Assembly (NCBI RefSeq): GCF_017115045.1
Contig: NZ_JABXKK010000027.1
Coordinates: 1 to 46,675, forward strand
DNA from: Nostoc sp. NMS8
Lineage (GTDB): Bacteria; Cyanobacteriota; Cyanobacteriia; Cyanobacteriales; Nostocaceae
Length of the DNA: 46,675 nucleotides
Direction of reading: 5' to 3'
In this document: positions 43,436-46,675 of the stretch, one piece after another
Layout: every line of letters starts with the position of its first letter
Numbering within the stretch: the stretch's first letter is position 1
Notes under the pieces: model-generated
Database searches by the model: none
The model's input: only the letters and a program-made list of their open reading frames with translations
What the model was told of the DNA's origin: nothing
Made by a program: the position numbers and the translations under genes

Positions 43436-44482
43436 ATGATTACCGCCTTCAAACAGCCAAAACTTAAGATTTTTCAACGTTTTTCACTATTCCTATTGCC
43501 TGGGTTATTAACAATCTCAACAACTTTAATCAGTTGCTCAGTCCAAACCCCAAACTCAGAAAATAAAACCACCGATTTGAAAGCCAAAGTTGTGCGGATG
43601 GGATATCAAAGTTCTGGGGATATCGTCAGACTGAAAGGATTGATTGAAAAACGTCTAAAGCCTTTAGGTGTTTCCGTGGAATGGGCACAATTTGCCGCAG
43701 GGCCACAACTAATGGAAGCGATGAATGTTGGTAGGGTTGATATTGGTTCTGTCGGCGAAACTCCCCCAATTTTTGCCCAAGCGGCTGGTACATCTTTAGT
43801 CTATGTTGCTAGTAATAAACCCAGTACTGGTAAAGGAAGCGGAATTATCGTCCAAAATAATTCACCAATTCGCACTTTAGCCGATCTCAAAGGTAAAAAA
43901 GTAGTTTTCCAAAAGGGTTCTGCTTCACATTACTTATTAATAAAAGCTTTAGAAGAGGCTAGTTTGAAATATAGTGATATTCAAGCCATTAGTCTGCCTC
44001 CTTCAGAAGCCCGCGATGCTTTTATTCAAGGAAAAATTGATGCTTGGGTAACTTGGGATCCTTATTTAGCTGTAGCCCAAAAGAAAGCCAATGCTCGTGT
44101 TTTGCGAGATGCTAGTGGCATTGCTACTCAGGGCGGATATTACATGGCGGCACGAAAGTTTGCCACAGAAAATCCGAAATTAGTGCGATTAGTTCTTGAG
44201 GAAATCGATAACACAGGTAAATGGGGTGAGAAAAATCGAGCAGAAGTTGTAAAACTGACTATTCCTCATCTCAAAATTGATGAAGATATTTTAACAACAA
44301 TGGTTGAAAGGCGAACTTATGGGTTAAGACCAATTACCCCAGAAATTATGGAAAATCAACAGAAGATTGCAGATTTGTTTGCCAAAGAAAAAGTGATTCC
44401 TAAACCCATCAGTATTAAGGAAGCGATGCTGACTAGCGAACAATATGCAGCCATCACACCAGAAACCATCAGTCAAAAATAG
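43436..44482 (+). CDS. ssuA: aliphatic sulfonate ABC transporter substrate-binding lipoprotein SsuA
   Basis: The 348-aa product has a lipoprotein signal ending at Cys34 (TTLISC). The binding-protein fold follows: [54 protein letters not shown] and [10 protein letters not shown], a clear NMT1/SsuA type. It delivers alkanesulfonates to an SsuC/SsuB importer. It is 17 bases upstream of ssuD and cotranscribed, which fixes the pathway. No permease or ATPase follows in the window. Confidence 0.92.
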   Translation: MITAFKQPKLKIFQRFSLFLLPGLLTISTTLISCSVQTPNSENKTTDLKAKVVRMGYQSSGDIVRLKGLIEKRLKPLGVSVEWAQFAAGPQLMEAMNVGRVDIGSVGETPPIFAQAAGTSLVYVASNKPSTGKGSGIIVQNNSPIRTLADLKGKKVVFQKGSASHYLLIKALEEASLKYSDIQAISLPPSEARDAFIQGKIDAWVTWDPYLAVAQKKANARVLRDASGIATQGGYYMAARKFATENPKLVRLVLEEIDNTGKWGEKNRAEVVKLTIPHLKIDEDILTTMVERRTYGLRPITPEIMENQQKIADLFAKEKVIPKPISIKEAMLTSEQYAAITPETISQK

Positions 44483-44499
44483 AGACAGGAGATAGGAAA

Positions 44500-45660
44500 A
44501 TGGAAGTTTTTTGGTATTTGCCGACACAGGGAGATGAGCGTTATTTAGGTACTACGATTGGCAGACGAGCAGCCACTTATCCCTATATGCAGCAAATCGC
44601 TCAAGCTGTTGATAAATTGGGCTATGGTGGGATGTTGATTGGTACTGGACAAAAACAAGATACTTGGATTGTCGCGACTTCCTTAATTTCAGTTACAGAA
44701 CGCTTGCGGTTTCTTGTCGCTTTTCGTCCGGCAATTATGTCGCCTTCATTAGCAGTGAGGATGGCTGCTACTTTTGACCAGATTTCTAACGGTCGAATTA
44801 TTCTGAATGTGGTAACAGGTGGCGACACCAAAGAACTTGCCAAAGATGGAATTTTCTTAGATCACGATCAGCGTTATGAACTCACAGATGAGTTTTTGAC
44901 AATTTGGCGATCGCTCATGCAAGGTGAAGAAGTAACCTTTAATGGTCGTCATTTAAAAGTTAAAGGCGCAAAACTCCAATTTCCTCCCGTACAAAAGCCT
45001 TATCCCACCTTATATTTTGGTGGTTCTTCAGATGCGGCGCTCCAAGTTGCAGCCAAACACATTGATGTGTATTTAACTTGGGGTGAACCACCAGATCAAG
45101 TTGCCCAAAAGATTGCCAAGGTACGCCAATTAGCAGCAGAACAAGGTAGAACAGTACGTTTTGGAATTCGGATGCACGTTATAGTCCGCGAAACTACGCA
45201 ACAAGCTTGGGATGCAGCTAATGAACTGATTCAGTATGTCGATGATGAAACCATCGCTGCTGCACATCAGCAGTTTGCTCAATCTGAATCAGAAGGACAA
45301 CGCCGCATGGCTCAACTGCATAAAGGCGAGGTTGCCTCCGGCACGCTACGCGATCGCAAAAACTTAGAAACTAGCCCCAACTTATGGGCAGGTGTTGGCT
45401 TAGTGCGTGGAGGTGCTGGGACTACCTTAGTTGGAGATCCAGACACAGTTGCAGCGCGAATGTTAGAATATGCCGATTTAGGAATTGATACCTTTGTTTT
45501 CTCAGGGTATCCCCATCTCGAAGAAGCTTATCGAGTTGCAGAATTACTGTTTCCTCGCTTACCGTTACAAACACCAGCGATTGCATTACCGCAGCAAGTT
45601 GCAAGTACATTTAGTGAATTTGTTACCAAAACAGATTTACTCAAACCCCAGCCAGTGTAA
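44500..45660 (+). CDS. ssuD: FMNH2-dependent alkanesulfonate monooxygenase SsuD
   Basis: The 386-aa luciferase-like TIM-barrel enzyme splits alkanesulfonates to aldehyde and sulfite using FMNH2 from SsuE. Landmarks: [45 protein letters not shown] and [25 protein letters not shown] lies a few bases upstream of the ATG. Residues 276-286 ([11 protein letters not shown]) appear to be an in-frame insertion encoded by a dispersed repeat, in the loop before [11 protein letters not shown] where other SsuD proteins are shorter. The active site is otherwise intact. Confidence 0.93.
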   Translation: MEVFWYLPTQGDERYLGTTIGRRAATYPYMQQIAQAVDKLGYGGMLIGTGQKQDTWIVATSLISVTERLRFLVAFRPAIMSPSLAVRMAATFDQISNGRIILNVVTGGDTKELAKDGIFLDHDQRYELTDEFLTIWRSLMQGEEVTFNGRHLKVKGAKLQFPPVQKPYPTLYFGGSSDAALQVAAKHIDVYLTWGEPPDQVAQKIAKVRQLAAEQGRTVRFGIRMHVIVRETTQQAWDAANELIQYVDDETIAAAHQQFAQSESEGQRRMAQLHKGEVASGTLRDRKNLETSPNLWAGVGLVRGGAGTTLVGDPDTVAARMLEYADLGIDTFVFSGYPHLEEAYRVAELLFPRLPLQTPAIALPQQVASTFSEFVTKTDLLKPQPV

Positions 45661-45888
45661 GCAATTCAAAATTCAAAAAACTAGCGTGTATTTAACTCAT
45701 GACACCTTAGTACAACATTGCATAAATTCGGCAAAACTCCGCGTTCCTCTGCGCTTACTTTGCGTGCCTCTGCGTTTAAAAACACTACGATTTTATAGTT
45801 CAGTTAAGCTTCTCTACCTTTACGTCCTTTGCGGTTCGTTAAAAAAAAGGATTTTAGCCTTAACTGAACGTATTGAACTCTAACCGTC

Positions 45889-46515
45889 TTATTTCTCAGC
45901 CAGAATCGCGTAAATTTCCCGTTTAACTTGCTCTAAAAGCTCACGCACCCGATTTATCCGCTCGATATTGCCACTACGAGCAACCTGCACCACAGCAGCA
46001 GCTAATTCTGTGGCGGCATTCCGCAACTCAATAAACTCTTGGGGCTTACCTGTGACGAAACCTTTGAAGGTATCCCAAGGAGAGTCTGAAGGTTCTTGTT
46101 GGGTACGTTCTGCTAATAATTGTCTACCCTCATCCGTAATCGTGTAAATCCGCTTGCCACCTTCCTGTGCGCTCTTGAGATAACCCCCTTCCTCTAGTAA
46201 TTGGAGTGTTGGATAAACTGAGCCAGGACTGAGGCGACGGAAACCACCATAACGAGTTTCCATCTCTTTAATCAGATCGTAACCATGACTAGGATGCTCT
46301 GATAACAATTCCAGCAGAATGAACTTGATATCACCCCGACGAGTGCGGTGTTCATCTCCCCAACCACGACCAAACATTTCATGGCCAAAGTGTTTCTCAT
46401 GATGTCTGCCATGATGCTTGTCATGGCCAAACCAAGACCTGACAAGCAATGAATCCTCTTCGCTAACTCCTGCCCATGCAGGTGCGCCAAAACGTGACCG
46501 AAAGTGTCTAAACAT
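45889..46515 (-). CDS. PadR family transcriptional regulator with His-rich N-terminus
   Basis: The 208-aa product has a winged helix at about 58-135 (GDIKFILLELLSEHPSHGYD, RLSPGSVYPTLQLLEEGGYL) and a C-terminal helical dimerisation region. The N-terminal ~55 residues hold a dense His cluster (HDKHHGRHHEKHFGHE) that may bind metal. A tandem palindromic operator lies 32-67 bases upstream of its start, so it very likely represses itself. PadR proteins often control transporters or detoxification genes; the target here may lie beyond the window. Confidence 0.9.
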   Translation of the reverse strand: MFRHFRSRFGAPAWAGVSEEDSLLVRSWFGHDKHHGRHHEKHFGHEMFGRGWGDEHRTRRGDIKFILLELLSEHPSHGYDLIKEMETRYGGFRRLSPGSVYPTLQLLEEGGYLKSAQEGGKRIYTITDEGRQLLAERTQQEPSDSPWDTFKGFVTGKPQEFIELRNAATELAAAVVQVARSGNIERINRVRELLEQVKREIYAILAEK

Positions 46516-46547
46516 AAGTAAATCTCAAATCAACTTTCTCTAATATA

Positions 46548-46582
46548 CGATATATCGGAATATATCGCGATATATCGGAATA
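46548..46582. promoter_or_regulatory. tandem palindromic operator upstream of padR
   Basis: CGATATATCGGAATA occurs twice, at 46548-46562 and 46568-46582. Each copy contains the perfect palindrome CGATATATCG, and the junction forms a third palindrome, TATATCGCGATATA (46561-46574). The 20-base period equals two helical turns, so two dimers would bind the same DNA face. Confidence 0.75.
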
Positions 46583-46675
46583 GAATTTTGATGAAGATTT
46601 GTGAAGTATATAATAGCAATTAGGACTTACGCATTGACAGAATAACAAAATAGTGAATTCATAAATAAGGGTCGT
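46583..46675. other. window end, non-coding
   Basis: AT-rich sequence with TTAGGACTTACGCATTG near 46620, similar to a commonly dispersed cyanobacterial repeat. No gene start is seen. Confidence 0.3.

Noticed and set aside
45485..45883. 132-aa frame overlapping the end of ssuD
   Set aside because: The first half is ssuD in another frame and the rest is dispersed repeat (GCGTTCCTCTGCGCTTAC type).
1..46675. tRNA, rRNA, tmRNA or intact transposase genes
   Set aside because: None recognised by eye; a covariance-model scan would be needed to exclude small RNAs firmly.

Overview
The window is chromosomal DNA from a filamentous, heterocyst-forming type cyanobacterium, most likely Nostoc or a close relative. 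The reasons are the many GCGATCGC (HIP1) octamers, the abundance of short palindromic repeats of the GACGCGATAAATCGCGTC kind, a cox1-type coxB-coxA-coxC cluster divergent from ctaA/ctaB, a Ser/Thr kinase fused to a GUN4 domain, and STAND/TPR/HEAT regulatory proteins. I recognised no rRNA, tRNA, CRISPR array, intact transposase or prophage. Base 1 lies inside a gene; the last ~160 bases are non-coding.

Layout. 1-3.6 kb: 3' part of a HEAT-repeat/NACHT-type NTPase gene, then a lone sulfate-type ABC ATPase (cysA). 3.7-7.3 kb: a two-domain M16 zinc peptidase and a small exported protein. 7.6-10.6 kb: an SDR-aldo/keto reductase pair divergent from an AraC regulator. 10.6-13.5 kb: HAD phosphatase/mutase, NagB-type sugar-phosphate isomerase, ferredoxin-MBL fusion. 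13.7-15.5 kb: zinc-ribbon Ser/Thr kinase with a GUN4 domain and two convergent orphan HicB-like genes. 15.7-21.9 kb: complete aa3 cytochrome c oxidase locus (ctaB, ctaA, coxB, coxA, coxC). 22.7-25.3 kb: a membrane Ser/Thr kinase with a duplicated glycine loop beside a membrane-anchored PstS-like binding protein. 25.3-26.2 kb: a methyltransferase.

26.5-31.3 kb is the most unusual stretch. It holds a three-domain cell-wall hydrolase without a signal peptide, a 55-aa ORF, an unknown lipoprotein, two colinear paralogous small helical proteins, and the truncated start of a second lysozyme-like gene. 31.3-34.4 kb is an overlapping NTPase-TPR pair that looks like a split STAND system. 35.1-39.2 kb: an unknown membrane protein, 0.8 kb of nested palindromic elements, a shortened ABC permease lacking its ATPase-coupling loop, and a collagen-like cysteine-rich exported protein. 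39.4-43.2 kb: an MDR-type reductase, two GNAT acetyltransferases, a VOC protein and a dienelactone hydrolase. 43.4-45.7 kb: ssuA-ssuD (alkanesulfonate use) without ssuB/ssuC. 45.9-46.5 kb: a His-rich PadR regulator with a striking tandem palindromic operator.

How it fits together. The respiratory locus is a coherent unit: two heme A assembly enzymes and three oxidase subunits. Sulfur acquisition is represented by disconnected parts (cysA, ssuA-ssuD, and perhaps the degenerate permease). The rest is accessory material: signalling kinases, STAND-like NTPases and a possible cell-wall-targeting island. Mobile short repeats have moved not only into spacers but apparently into gene ends and interiors (ctaA tail, ssuD interior, GNAT start, broken lysozyme gene).
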